Source: Bradyrhizobium sp. ISRA430 | Lineage (GTDB): Bacteria > Pseudomonadota > Alphaproteobacteria > Rhizobiales > Xanthobacteraceae | Assembly: GCF_029909975.1 (NCBI RefSeq) | Contig: NZ_CP094516.1 | Location: forward strand, 8,500,907 to 8,564,906 | DNA length: 64,000 bases | Direction: 5' to 3' | Part shown: positions 28,150-36,622 of the stretch, piece by piece | How the letters are laid out: the number at the start of each line of letters is the position of its first letter | Numbering within the stretch: the stretch's first letter is position 1 | The notes under the pieces: generated by a model | The model's input: only the letters and a program-made list of their open reading frames with translations | The model's database searches: none | What the model was told of the DNA's origin: nothing | Translations under genes and position numbers: made by a program

Positions 28150-28285
28150 GTCATTCCGGGGCGACGCGTAAGCGTCGAGCCCGGAATCCATAACCACGAA
28201 CTGGGGATATGGATTCCGGACCTGCGTCGGAGCCTGTCATCGGGCCGGCCGAAGGCCGGACCCGGTGGGCGCATCCCGGAATGAC
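28150..28285. repeat. GTCATTCCGGG-type palindromic repeat
   Basis: GTCATTCCGGG at the left faces CCCGGAATGAC at the right, with nested inverted pairs inside (GGGGCGACGC-type and GGCCGGCCGAAGGCCGG). It occupies nearly the whole gap between the two last operon genes. Confidence 0.65.
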
Positions 28286-28300
28286 GACGGGAAGATACAA

Positions 28301-29842
28301 CTAGGTCACCGGAGCTGGATTGAACAATGTGAGATCGTTGTGGATGCCCCAGCGGTCCGACCAGGGCTTGGTGCGGCCGCTGGCGACGTCGAGGATCAGG
28401 CGGAACAGGTCCCAGCCGGTTTCCTCGATGGTCTTCTCGCCGGTGGCGATGCGGCCCGCATCGAAGTCGATCAGGTCCTTCCAGCGCCGCGCAAGCTCGC
28501 TGCGGGTTGCGACCTTGATCACGGGTGCAGCGGCAAGGCCGTAGGGCGTGCCGCGGCCGGTGGTGAACACCTGCAGCGTCATGCCAGAGGCAAGCTGGAG
28601 CGTGCCACAGATGAAATCGGACGCCGGCGTTGCCGCGAACAGCATGCCCTTCTGCGTCGCCTTCTCGCCGGGCGAGAGCACGCCGGTGATGGCACTTGAT
28701 CCGGACTTGACGATCGAGCCGAGCGACTTCTCGACGATGTTGGCGAGCCCGCCCTTCTTGTTGCCGGGCGTGGTGTTGGCGCTGCGGTCGGCGCCGCCGC
28801 GGGCGAGATAGGAATCGTACCAGGCCATCTCGCGCACCAGCGCGCGGCCGACATCCTCGTTGATGGCACGGCGGGTGAGGAGCTGGATGGCGTCGCGCAC
28901 CTCCGTGACCTCGGAGAACATCACGGTGGCGCCGGCGCGCACCAGAAGGTCGGCGGCGAAGCCGACGGCGGGGTTCGCGGTGACGCCGGAGAAGGCGTCG
29001 CTGCCGCCGCATTGCAGGCCGATGACGAGGTCGGAAGCCGGGCAGGTCTCGCGCTTGCGCGTGTTGAGGACTTTCAGCCGCGCCTCGGCCTGGGTCGTGA
29101 TCGCATCGACGATCGCGCCGAAGCCATCGAAGGCCTCGTCCTGCATGCGGACGATGGCGTCGCCCACGCCTTCCGGCACCAGCCGTTCGGGCGCGAGCTT
29201 CTCGCAGCCGAGGCCGACGACGAGGATCTCGCCACCGAAGTTCGGATTGAGCGCGAGGTTCTGCAGCGTGCGGATCGGCACGACCGCGTCGGGCGCGGTG
29301 ATCGCGACGCCGCAGCCATAGGCATGGGTGAGGGGAACGACGTCGTCGACGTTCGGATATTTCGGCAGCAGCTCGGTGCGGATGCGCTTCACAGCATATT
29401 CCATCGTGCCCTTGACGCATTGCACGGAGGAGGAGATGCCGAGGATGTTCTTGGTTCCGACCGAGCCGTCGGGATTGCGATAGCCCTCGAATGTGTAGCC
29501 TTCGAGCGGCGGCAGCGGAGCGGGGACGGCGGTGGAGATCTCCAGCTTGTCGAGCGGTGGCGCCTCCGGCATGCGGATGCTTGCCTCATCGACCCATTCG
29601 CCGGCGAGGATTGGCGCCAGCGCGTAGCCGATCACCTCGCCATAGCGGATGATCGGCGCGCCTTCCGCAATATCGACCAGCGCCGTCTTGTGCCCCTGCG
29701 GCACGAAAGCGCGCAGCGTGAGCCCGCAGGCGAAGCGGGAGCCGGCGGGAAGCCCGAAATCATTGACCACGATCGCGACGTTGTCGCGCTCGTTGAGCTT
29801 GATGTAGCGGGGCTGCTCTTTCGCCGCGATGTCCTGGTCCAT
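28301..29842 (-). CDS. garD: Galactarate dehydratase (GarD, UxaA/GarD family)
   Basis: The 513-residue protein has an N-terminal SAF-like domain (about 1-100, [14 protein letters not shown]) and a large catalytic part. The latter has [29 protein letters not shown] and [18 protein letters not shown], all marks of the iron-dependent GarD/UxaA hydro-lyases. GarD turns galactarate into 5-keto-4-deoxyglucarate, the same product that glucarate dehydratase makes, and KdgD is encoded upstream to consume it. Altronate dehydratase is the alternative, but the presence of KdgD and the semialdehyde dehydrogenase favours galactarate. Confidence 0.85.
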   Translation of the reverse strand: MDQDIAAKEQPRYIKLNERDNVAIVVNDFGLPAGSRFACGLTLRAFVPQGHKTALVDIAEGAPIIRYGEVIGYALAPILAGEWVDEASIRMPEAPPLDKLEISTAVPAPLPPLEGYTFEGYRNPDGSVGTKNILGISSSVQCVKGTMEYAVKRIRTELLPKYPNVDDVVPLTHAYGCGVAITAPDAVVPIRTLQNLALNPNFGGEILVVGLGCEKLAPERLVPEGVGDAIVRMQDEAFDGFGAIVDAITTQAEARLKVLNTRKRETCPASDLVIGLQCGGSDAFSGVTANPAVGFAADLLVRAGATVMFSEVTEVRDAIQLLTRRAINEDVGRALVREMAWYDSYLARGGADRSANTTPGNKKGGLANIVEKSLGSIVKSGSSAITGVLSPGEKATQKGMLFAATPASDFICGTLQLASGMTLQVFTTGRGTPYGLAAAPVIKVATRSELARRWKDLIDFDAGRIATGEKTIEETGWDLFRLILDVASGRTKPWSDRWGIHNDLTLFNPAPVT

Positions 29843-29865
29843 GCGCTTTCCTCAAGAACAGAATT

Positions 29866-29950
29866 GTAGGGTGGGTTAGCCGAAGGCGTAACCCACCATG
29901 CTTCATGCGTTGTGGCCGAGGTGGGTTACGCTGACGCGAACCCACCCTAC
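29866..29950. repeat. GTAGGGTGGGTT-type palindromic repeat
   Basis: Perfect 12-bp outer arms GTAGGGTGGGTT and AACCCACCCTAC enclose a second pair GCGTAACCCACC / GGTGGGTTACGC. It fills the gap between garD and the semialdehyde dehydrogenase gene inside the operon and could form a strong mRNA hairpin. Confidence 0.75.
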
Positions 29951-29962
29951 GGTGTTGGCCTA

Positions 29963-31411
29963 TCAGCCGGGATTCGTGTAGGCGGTCTTCACCGCGGTGT
30001 AGAACTCGCGGGCGTAGGAACCCTGCTCGCGGGCGCCATAGCTCGAACCCTTCCGGCCGCCGAACGGCACGTGATAGTCGACGCCGGCGGTCGGCAGGTT
30101 GACCATCACCATGCCGGCCTCGCTGTTGCGCTTGTAGTGCGTGGCGTATTTCAGGCTGGTGGTGCAGATGCCGGAGGCGAGGCCGAACTCGGTGTCGTTG
30201 GAGATCGCGAGCGCCTCCTCGTAATTCTTGGCGCGGATGACGGTGGCAACCGGACCGAAGATTTCCTCACGCGCGATGCGCATGTTGTTGTTGGCTTCCG
30301 TGAACAGCGCCGGCTGGAGGTAGTAGCCGGGCGTCTCGCGGTTCAGCAGCTCGCCGCCCCAGGCGAGCGTGGCGCCTTCGTCCTGGCCGATCTTGAGATA
30401 GCGCAGGTCCTGGTCGAGCTGGCTCTGGTCGACCACGGGGCCGATATGCACGCCGGCCTTGAGCGCATCATCGACCGACAGCCCCTTCATGCGCTCGGTC
30501 ATCGCCGCGACGAAGCGGTCGTGGATGCCTTCGGTGACGATCAGGCGGGAGGAGGCGGTGCAGCGCTGGCCGGTGGAGAAATAGGCGCCGTTGACGGCGA
30601 CTTCGACCGCAGTCTTGAGATCCGCATCGTCGAGCACGACCAGCGGATTTTTGCCGCCCATCTCGAGCTGGAATTTCTTCATGGGGTTCGACAGTACGCA
30701 GGCCTGCGCGATCTTGCGACCCGTCTGCACCGAACCGGTGAAGGAGATCGCGGCGACGTCGGGATGCTCGAGCAGGGTCTGGCCGACCACGGAGCCGGAG
30801 CCGACGACGAGGTTGAACACGCCGGCCGGAATTCCGGAGCGGGTGATGATCTCGGAGAGCGCATGCGCAGAGCCCGGTACGAGCTCGGCGGGCTTGAACA
30901 CGACGGTATTGCCGTAGCACAGCGCGGGTGCGATCTTCCAGGCGGGGATCGCGATCGGGAAATTCCAGGGAGTGATCATGCCGACGACGCCGACCGCCTC
31001 GCGGGTGATTTCGACTTCGAGTCCGGGACGGACGGATGCGCCCTTCTCGCCGGTCAGCCGCAGTGCTTCGCCGGCAAAGAATGCGAAGATCTGACCGGCG
31101 CGCGCGACCTCGCCGATGCCTTCAGGCAGCGTCTTGCCTTCCTCGCGGGCGAGCAGGCGGCCAAGTTCCTCCTTGCGGGCGAGGATTTCGGTTGAGATCT
31201 TGTTCAGCGCGTCATAGCGCTCCTGCGGCGTCGAGCGCGCCCAGGCGGGGAAGGCGGCCTTAGCGGCCGCGATCGCCTTCTCGGTCTGCGCCTTATCAGC
31301 CTTGGCGTATTCGCCGACGAGATCGTTGGTGTTGGAGGGGTTGATGTTCCTGGTGACGCCGGAGCCATCGACCCATTCGCCACCGATGAAGTTCTTCAGG
31401 ATCGCAGTCAT
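29963..31411 (-). CDS. 2-oxoglutarate semialdehyde dehydrogenase (aldehyde dehydrogenase family)
   Basis: The 482-residue enzyme has the NAD(P)-binding motifs TPWNFPIAIPAWKIAPAL and FTGSVQTGRKI, the general-base region LEMGGKNP and the nucleophile C284 in STGQRCTASS. In the aldarate pathway it oxidises 2-oxoglutarate semialdehyde, the product of KdgD, to 2-oxoglutarate for the TCA cycle. It sits 18 bases after gudD with GGAGG before its ATG, firmly inside the operon. The specific substrate is inferred from the neighbours. Confidence 0.88.
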   Translation of the reverse strand: MTAILKNFIGGEWVDGSGVTRNINPSNTNDLVGEYAKADKAQTEKAIAAAKAAFPAWARSTPQERYDALNKISTEILARKEELGRLLAREEGKTLPEGIGEVARAGQIFAFFAGEALRLTGEKGASVRPGLEVEITREAVGVVGMITPWNFPIAIPAWKIAPALCYGNTVVFKPAELVPGSAHALSEIITRSGIPAGVFNLVVGSGSVVGQTLLEHPDVAAISFTGSVQTGRKIAQACVLSNPMKKFQLEMGGKNPLVVLDDADLKTAVEVAVNGAYFSTGQRCTASSRLIVTEGIHDRFVAAMTERMKGLSVDDALKAGVHIGPVVDQSQLDQDLRYLKIGQDEGATLAWGGELLNRETPGYYLQPALFTEANNNMRIAREEIFGPVATVIRAKNYEEALAISNDTEFGLASGICTTSLKYATHYKRNSEAGMVMVNLPTAGVDYHVPFGGRKGSSYGAREQGSYAREFYTAVKTAYTNPG

Positions 31412-31429
31412 CGCTTCCTCCAGGGTTTC

Positions 31430-32773
31430 TTAACGCACTAGGCAGGGACGCTTGTCGTCAAAGGTCCAGCCGGGGATCAGGTCCTGCATGGCAATAGCGT
31501 CATCGCGGGCGCCAAGTCCATGCTGCTTGTAGAGCTCATGCGCGGCGTCGATAGCTGCCCGGTCAATTTCGACGCCAAGGCCGGGACGATCGGGCACGGC
31601 AATCTGGCCGCCCTTGATCTGGAGCGGCTCCTTGGTCAGCGCCTGGCCATCCTGCCAGATCCAGTGGGTATCGATCGCGGTGACCTTGCCAGGAGCGGCG
31701 GCGCCGACATGGGTGAACATGGCGAGCGAAATGTCAAAGTGGTTGTTGGAGTGCGAGCCCCAGGTCAGGCCGTTGTCACGGCAGGTCTGGGCAACGCGCA
31801 CCGAGCCTTGCATCGTCCAGAAATGGGGGTCAGCGAGCGGAATGTCCACCGCCCCTAAGCGCAGCGCGTGGGAGAGCTGCCGCCAGTCGGTCGCGATCAT
31901 GTTGGTCGCGGTCGGCAGCCCGGTGGCGCGGCGGAACTCGGCCATGATCTCGCGGCCGGAGAAGCCCGCTTCGGCGCCGCAGGGATCCTCCGCATAGGCG
32001 AGGATGCCGTGCATGTCCTTGCAGAGCCGGATCGCCTCGTCGAGCGACCAGGCGCCGTTCGGGTCCAGCGTGACGCGCGCCTTGGGGAAGCGCTTGGCGA
32101 TGGCGGTGACGGCCTCGATCTCCTGCTCGCCGCGCAGCACGCCGCCCTTCAGCTTGAAGTCGGCGAAGCCGTAGTGGTCGTGGGTGGCCTCCGCGAGCCG
32201 CACCACTGTCTCCGGCGTCATTGCTTCCCGATGGCGGAGATTGAACCATTCGGGTTTGCCGGTCTCGCCCTTAACGTAATCGAGCTTGCTCTTGTTGATG
32301 TCGCCGACGAAGAAGAGATAGCCGAGCGTCTTGACGCTCTTGCGCTGCTGGCCTTCGCCGAGCAGCGCCGCAACGGGCAGGCCGAGATGCTGGCCGAGCA
32401 GATCGAGCAGCGCGGATTCCACGGCTGTAACGGCATGGATCATGACTCGCAGGTCGAACGTCTGCTTGCCGCGGCCGCCGGCGTCCCGGTCGGCAAAGGC
32501 CGTGTGGATGTCGGCAAGAATGTTGTTCAGGGCGCCGATGGTCTTGCCGATCACGAGATCGCGCGCGTCCTGCAGCGTCTGCCAGATTTTTTGCCCGCCC
32601 GGCACCTCGCCGACGCCGGTGTGACCGGAGTTGTCGGTGAGGATGACGATGTTGCGGGTGAAGAACGGTGCATGCGCGCCGCTTAAGTTGAGGAGCATGC
32701 TGTCGCGGCCCGCGACCGGAATCACCTGCATCGACGTGACGACTGGTGCGCCGGAGATTCCGCTCTCGACCAT
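31430..32773 (-). CDS. gudD: Glucarate dehydratase
   Basis: The 447-residue enolase-superfamily enzyme matches GudD closely. It has [18 protein letters not shown] with the KxK base, [14 protein letters not shown] and AYAEDPCG with metal ligands, and the His-Asp dyad region [19 protein letters not shown]. It removes water from D-glucarate (and L-idarate) to give 5-keto-4-deoxyglucarate. GGGAGGAG precedes the ATG. It lies 24 bases after kdgD and 18 bases before the dehydrogenase gene. Confidence 0.95.
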   Translation of the reverse strand: MVESGISGAPVVTSMQVIPVAGRDSMLLNLSGAHAPFFTRNIVILTDNSGHTGVGEVPGGQKIWQTLQDARDLVIGKTIGALNNILADIHTAFADRDAGGRGKQTFDLRVMIHAVTAVESALLDLLGQHLGLPVAALLGEGQQRKSVKTLGYLFFVGDINKSKLDYVKGETGKPEWFNLRHREAMTPETVVRLAEATHDHYGFADFKLKGGVLRGEQEIEAVTAIAKRFPKARVTLDPNGAWSLDEAIRLCKDMHGILAYAEDPCGAEAGFSGREIMAEFRRATGLPTATNMIATDWRQLSHALRLGAVDIPLADPHFWTMQGSVRVAQTCRDNGLTWGSHSNNHFDISLAMFTHVGAAAPGKVTAIDTHWIWQDGQALTKEPLQIKGGQIAVPDRPGLGVEIDRAAIDAAHELYKQHGLGARDDAIAMQDLIPGWTFDDKRPCLVR

Positions 32774-32797
32774 CGGCTGCTCCTCCCTTTTGTGTCG

Positions 32798-33742
32798 TTA
32801 TTCTGCCGCTTGTTGTGTCGATCGGATGGCGGGCAGTTTCTCGACCAGCGCGGTCAGTTCCGCAATCTCCTGGCCGGTGAGGTCGGTGAGCGGCGGGCGG
32901 ACCGGGCCGGAGTTGCGGCCGATCACCTTCATGCCGGCCTTGATGATCGAGACTGCATAGCCCTTCTTGCGGTTGCGGATCGCGATCAGGGGCAGGATGA
33001 AGTTCTTCAAGCCTGCATGGATCGTCTCATGGTCGCGTTTGCGCACGGCGGCGTAGAATTTGGTCGCGAACTCCGGCACGAAGTTGAACACGGCCGAGGA
33101 GTAGGTCGTCACGCCCATGTCGAGATAGGGCAGCGCGAAAGTTTCCGCCGTCGGCAGGCCGCCGATATAGGTCAGGCGATCGCCGAGCTTGGTGTAGACG
33201 CGGGTCATCAGCTCGATGTCGCCGATGCCGTCCTTGTAGCCGACGAGGTTCGGGCAGCGCTCGGCGAGACGCGCCAGCGTATCGGGCTGCAGGATGGCAT
33301 TGTCGCGGTTGTAGACGACGACGCCGATCTTCACGGCGGCGCAGACCGCCTCGACATGGGCGGCAAGGCCGTCCTGCTCGGAATGTGTGAGATAGGGCGG
33401 CAGCAAGAGCAGGCCGTCAGCGCCTGCCTTCTCCGCACCGATCGCGATCTCGCGCGCGATCGCAGTGCCGTAGCCGGTGCCGGCGAGCACCGGCACGCGG
33501 CCCTTGGTCTCTTCGACAGCGACCTTCACCACTTGCGGAACTTCGGTCGGCGTCAGTGAGAAGAACTCGCCGGTGCCGCCGGCGGCGAACAGACCCGCGA
33601 CGTCGTAGCCGCAGAGCCAGTCCATGTTGGCACGGTAGGTGGTCTCGTCGAAGGAATAGTCAGCCTTGAAGGGCGTGACGGGGAAGGACAGGAGGCCAGA
33701 GCCGATTGTCTTGGCCATCTCCTGCGGGGTCATCTTGCTCAT
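32798..33742 (-). CDS. kdgD: 5-dehydro-4-deoxyglucarate dehydratase
   Basis: The 314-residue protein belongs to the DHDPS/NAL class I aldolase-like family. The Schiff-base lysine is K170 in VGYKDGIGD, with Y144 (VVVYNRDN) and the carboxylate-binding GGTGEFFSL. It dehydrates and decarboxylates 5-keto-4-deoxyglucarate to 2-oxoglutarate semialdehyde and CO2, the shared middle step of the pathway. The ATG at 33742 (MSKMTPQEM) has GGGAG eight bases upstream; an in-frame GTG at 33751 would add three residues. It is the first gene after the putative LysR operator. Confidence 0.93.
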   Translation of the reverse strand: MSKMTPQEMAKTIGSGLLSFPVTPFKADYSFDETTYRANMDWLCGYDVAGLFAAGGTGEFFSLTPTEVPQVVKVAVEETKGRVPVLAGTGYGTAIAREIAIGAEKAGADGLLLLPPYLTHSEQDGLAAHVEAVCAAVKIGVVVYNRDNAILQPDTLARLAERCPNLVGYKDGIGDIELMTRVYTKLGDRLTYIGGLPTAETFALPYLDMGVTTYSSAVFNFVPEFATKFYAAVRKRDHETIHAGLKNFILPLIAIRNRKKGYAVSIIKAGMKVIGRNSGPVRPPLTDLTGQEIAELTALVEKLPAIRSTQQAAE

Positions 33743-33851
33743 GGGCGCCACTCCCTTCTCTCATGTTGTGGAGGACGCAACCAAAGCCGCGTCCATGCGG
33801 CGTTGTTTAAGAGACCGTTCGATGCGCGTCCAAGCCAAAGCCTATATCGAC

Positions 33852-33870
33852 TGATGCGGAATCAGCATCA
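33852..33870 (-). promoter_or_regulatory. Putative LysR-type operator of the aldarate operon
   Basis: On the minus strand the 19-mer TGATGC-TGATTCC-GCATCA is a perfect inverted repeat of six bases with a seven-base spacer. It contains the T-N11-A geometry of LysR boxes. It lies 110 bases upstream of kdgD and overlaps the last codon of the LysR gene. Confidence 0.6.
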
Positions 33871-34773
33871 ATCTTCCGCGGTGTCCTGCGAGGCCAGTTC
33901 GCCCGCGATCTTCACCAGGGCCGAGAGCAGCGGGTTCTCGTCGTCGCGGCGCCAGACCATGAACAGCTCCACGGGGACGCGTGTGCGCAGCTTGAGCGGG
34001 CGCAGGCGCACGTCGGAGATCTTCAGGCTCGCAGCCGCGGCCGGCACGATGGCAAGGCCGAGGCCGGCACGAACCATAGCGAGGATCGAGTGGATCTGAC
34101 TGAGGTGCTGGACATAGCGCGGCAGGATGTCAGCGCGGGTGAAGAGTGCCACCAAGAGGTCGTGGAAGTAGCGGCTCTCATAAGGCGAGTACATCACGAA
34201 GGGCTGGTCGTCGAAATCTTTGATGGTGATGTTCTCGGCATTCGCCAGCGGATGCTTCTTCGGGATCGCGGCGAGCAGCGGCTCGGCGACGACGCGGCGG
34301 CTGGTGAGCTCCGGGCGCGCGATCGGCGGCCGCAACAGGCCGGCATCGATCTGGCCCGAGGTCAGCGCCTCGAACTGGTCGCCAGAGACCATCTCCTTCA
34401 ACGAGAAATCGACCTCGGGCAATTTCGCGCGGCAGGCCGCGATGAGCTCGGGGAGGAAGCCGTAGGCGGCGGCCGCGGTGAAGCCGATCTTCAGCGAGCC
34501 GGTCTTGCCGAGCGCGATGCGGCGGGCGACCTGCGAAGCGCTCTCTGCAAGCTTGAGGATGCGCTGCGCCTCCGGCAGGAAGCTGCGCCCGGCCGGCGTC
34601 AGCCGCACCGAGCGGCTGGTGCGCTCCAGAAGCGGCGCATCGATGATGTGCTCGAGCACCTGGATCTGCCTGGATAGCGGCGGCTGGGTCATGTTCAGCC
34701 GCGCGGCGGCGCGGCCGAAATGCAATTCCTCCGCCACTGTGACGAAGCAGCGGAGTTGGTTGAGGTCGAACAT
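33868..34773 (-). CDS. LysR-family regulator of the aldarate operon
   Basis: The 301-residue protein starts MFDLNQLRCFVTVAEELHFG and has the standard winged helix (about 1-60, RAAARLNMTQPPLSRQIQ). An effector-binding domain follows (about 90-290, LKIGFTAAAAYGFLPELI). The ATG at 34773 is chosen over an upstream frame because it matches the family start and has AAGG before it. It is encoded just upstream of kdgD on the same strand, with the palindromic candidate operator between them. By analogy it would activate the operon when a glucarate or galactarate derivative binds. Confidence 0.88.
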   Translation of the reverse strand: MFDLNQLRCFVTVAEELHFGRAAARLNMTQPPLSRQIQVLEHIIDAPLLERTSRSVRLTPAGRSFLPEAQRILKLAESASQVARRIALGKTGSLKIGFTAAAAYGFLPELIAACRAKLPEVDFSLKEMVSGDQFEALTSGQIDAGLLRPPIARPELTSRRVVAEPLLAAIPKKHPLANAENITIKDFDDQPFVMYSPYESRYFHDLLVALFTRADILPRYVQHLSQIHSILAMVRAGLGLAIVPAAAASLKISDVRLRPLKLRTRVPVELFMVWRRDDENPLLSALVKIAGELASQDTAED

Positions 34774-34841
34774 CGATACATGCCTTAGATGGATAAGGCG
34801 TTTCCCCGGCATTTCTAGCATCGATCACCCCCAAAACAAAG

Positions 34842-34863
34842 ACGGCGGCTGTGAGGCCGCCGT
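34842..34863 (-). terminator. Terminator of the aldarate carrier gene
   Basis: ACGGCGGC and GCCGCCGT pair around a six-base loop. Read on the minus strand, the hairpin is followed by CTTTGTTTT. It lies 32 bases after the carrier gene stop, separating it from the LysR gene. Confidence 0.7.
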
Positions 34864-34895
34864 TGAGTTGCCTGGTCAAGCTCCCATGGGAGCCC

Positions 34896-36236
34896 TCAGG
34901 AGGAACGCTTGAGCACCACCCGCTCGATCTTGCCGACCACGACGAGATAGGCGATCGCGGCGATGAGCGCGTTGATGCCGACGAATACGAGGGCGCCGTT
35001 GAACGAGCCAGTCGCGGCCACGATGTAGCCGATCACGATCGGGGTGGTGATCGAGGAGAGGTTGCCGAAGGTGTTGAACAAGCCGCCGGAGACGCCGCCG
35101 GCTTCCTTCGGCGAGGTATCGGAGACGACCGCCCAGCCGAGCGCGCCGATGCCCTTGCCGAAGAAGGCGAGCGCCATGAAGCCGACAACGAGCGCCTGTC
35201 CGTTGACATAGTTGCAGGCAATGATCGACATCGACAGGAGCATGCCACCGACGATCGGGATCTTGCGCGCCATAGTCAGCGAGTTCGTCTTGCGCAGGAT
35301 GAAATCAGAGATGATGCCGCCGAGCACGCCGCCGATGAAGCCGCACAGCGCCGGCAGCGTCGCGACGAATCCGGCTTGCAGGATCGACAGGCCGCGCTCC
35401 TTGACGAGGTAGACCGGGAACCAGGTCAGGAGGAAGTAGGTCAGCGTATTGATGCAGTATTGGCCGAGATAGACGCCGAGCATCATGCGGTTAGAGAGGA
35501 GCTGGCGGATATGGTCCCATTTCGGGCCGGAGTCCGGCGCGCGCTCGTCCTTGGGCGCGTCGAGATCGACCAGCGCGCCGCCTTCCTTGATGTAGTCGAA
35601 CTCTGCGTCGTTGATCGAAGGATGCTCCTTCGGGCCGTAGATCGTCTTGATCCAGGCAAGGCCCATGACGACGCCGAGCGCGCCCATCACGAAGAACACG
35701 TAGCGCCAGCCGTAGTCGTGGGCGATCCAGCCCATCAGCGGCGCGAAGATCACGGTCGCGAAATACTGTCCCGAGTTGAAGAAGGCCGAGGCGGTGCCGC
35801 GCTCATTGCCGGGAAACCAGGCCGCGACGATGCGGGCATTGGCAGGGAAGGAGGGCGCCTCCGCGATGCCGACGAGGAAGCGAAGGGCGAACAGGACGAC
35901 GATCGCGGTGCCGGCGCTGAAGAAGCCGACCCAGCCCTGCATCAGCGTGAACAGCGACCAGACGATGATACTGAAGGCGTAGACGAGGCGCGAACCGTAG
36001 CGGTCGAGAAGCCAGCCGCCCGGCACCTGCGCGATTACATAGGACCAGCCGAACGCCGAGAAGATGTAGCCCATGGCGACGGGATCGAGATGGAGCTCCT
36101 TGGCGAGCGCGGGACCCGCGATCGACAGCGTGGCGCGGTCGGCATAGTTGACGGTGGTGACCAGGAACAACATGGTCACGATGAACAGTCTGACGCGAGA
36201 CCTCCTCACGTCCGCTGCGGACACCACTGCGCTCAT
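34896..36236 (-). CDS. MFS glucarate/galactarate:H+ symporter (GudP/GarP type)
   Basis: The 446-residue carrier belongs to the anion:cation symporter family. It has TVNYADRATLSIAGPALAKE in the first helix, GGWLLDRYGSR in the loop between helices 2 and 3, and the long central loop before KWDHIRQLLSNR. GudP and GarP share this layout. It would bring aldarates into the cytoplasm for the dehydratases. The start at 36236 has a strong AGGAGG. A much longer upstream frame exists but is low quality. Its own terminator means it is transcribed apart from the LysR and catabolic genes. Confidence 0.85.
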   Translation of the reverse strand: MSAVVSAADVRRSRVRLFIVTMLFLVTTVNYADRATLSIAGPALAKELHLDPVAMGYIFSAFGWSYVIAQVPGGWLLDRYGSRLVYAFSIIVWSLFTLMQGWVGFFSAGTAIVVLFALRFLVGIAEAPSFPANARIVAAWFPGNERGTASAFFNSGQYFATVIFAPLMGWIAHDYGWRYVFFVMGALGVVMGLAWIKTIYGPKEHPSINDAEFDYIKEGGALVDLDAPKDERAPDSGPKWDHIRQLLSNRMMLGVYLGQYCINTLTYFLLTWFPVYLVKERGLSILQAGFVATLPALCGFIGGVLGGIISDFILRKTNSLTMARKIPIVGGMLLSMSIIACNYVNGQALVVGFMALAFFGKGIGALGWAVVSDTSPKEAGGVSGGLFNTFGNLSSITTPIVIGYIVAATGSFNGALVFVGINALIAAIAYLVVVGKIERVVLKRSS

Positions 36237-36404
36237 CACGCGCCTCCTCAAGTCGAAACGTTTCCTCGCGGGGACTCCTAGAGGCGCGCGCGGGAAACTG
36301 TCCAAGTTGAAGGGGGTATCGATTGATGCCGTTTTTGGATTGATGGAACGGCAGGTGAGGGGACGATAGCGAGGATGGCGAACACGGCCGCCACCCACTC
36401 CACG

Positions 36405-36492
36405 GTCATTCCCCGCGAAAGCGGGGAATCCAGTACGCCGTATCCGTCACCGCCTCTGGAATACTGGATCGCCCGCCTTCGCGGGCGATGAC
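36405..36492. repeat. GTCATTCC-type palindromic element with two hairpin ends
   Basis: GTCATTCCCCGCGAAAGCGGGG pairs within itself, and GCCCGCCTTCGCGGGC near the other end does the same. CCAGTA and TACTGG join them. It lies 170 bases upstream of the carrier gene. Confidence 0.65.
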
Positions 36493-36525
36493 AGCGAGAA
36501 GGTGGCGAGCGCGTTCCTCAATCTC

Positions 36526-36603
36526 GTCATTGCGAGTGCAGCGAAGCAATCCAGGATCTTTCCGCGGTGGGACTCTGGATTGTTTCGCTGCACTCGCAAT
36601 GAC
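36526..36603. repeat. Dispersed palindromic element, copy 2
   Basis: A 78-bp element with arms GTCATTGCGAGTGCAGCG and CGCTGCACTCGCAATGAC. Relative to the 49689 copy, the left arm has T for C and the right arm has the matching A for G, so the hairpin is preserved by paired changes. Confidence 0.75.
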
Positions 36604-36622
36604 GATTTGGGAGAGCTCGTTT

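Noticed and set aside
36405..36603. Palindromic pairs considered as inverted ends of an insertion sequence
   Set aside because: The elements are under 100 bp, carry no transposase and occur as single hairpins at many places.
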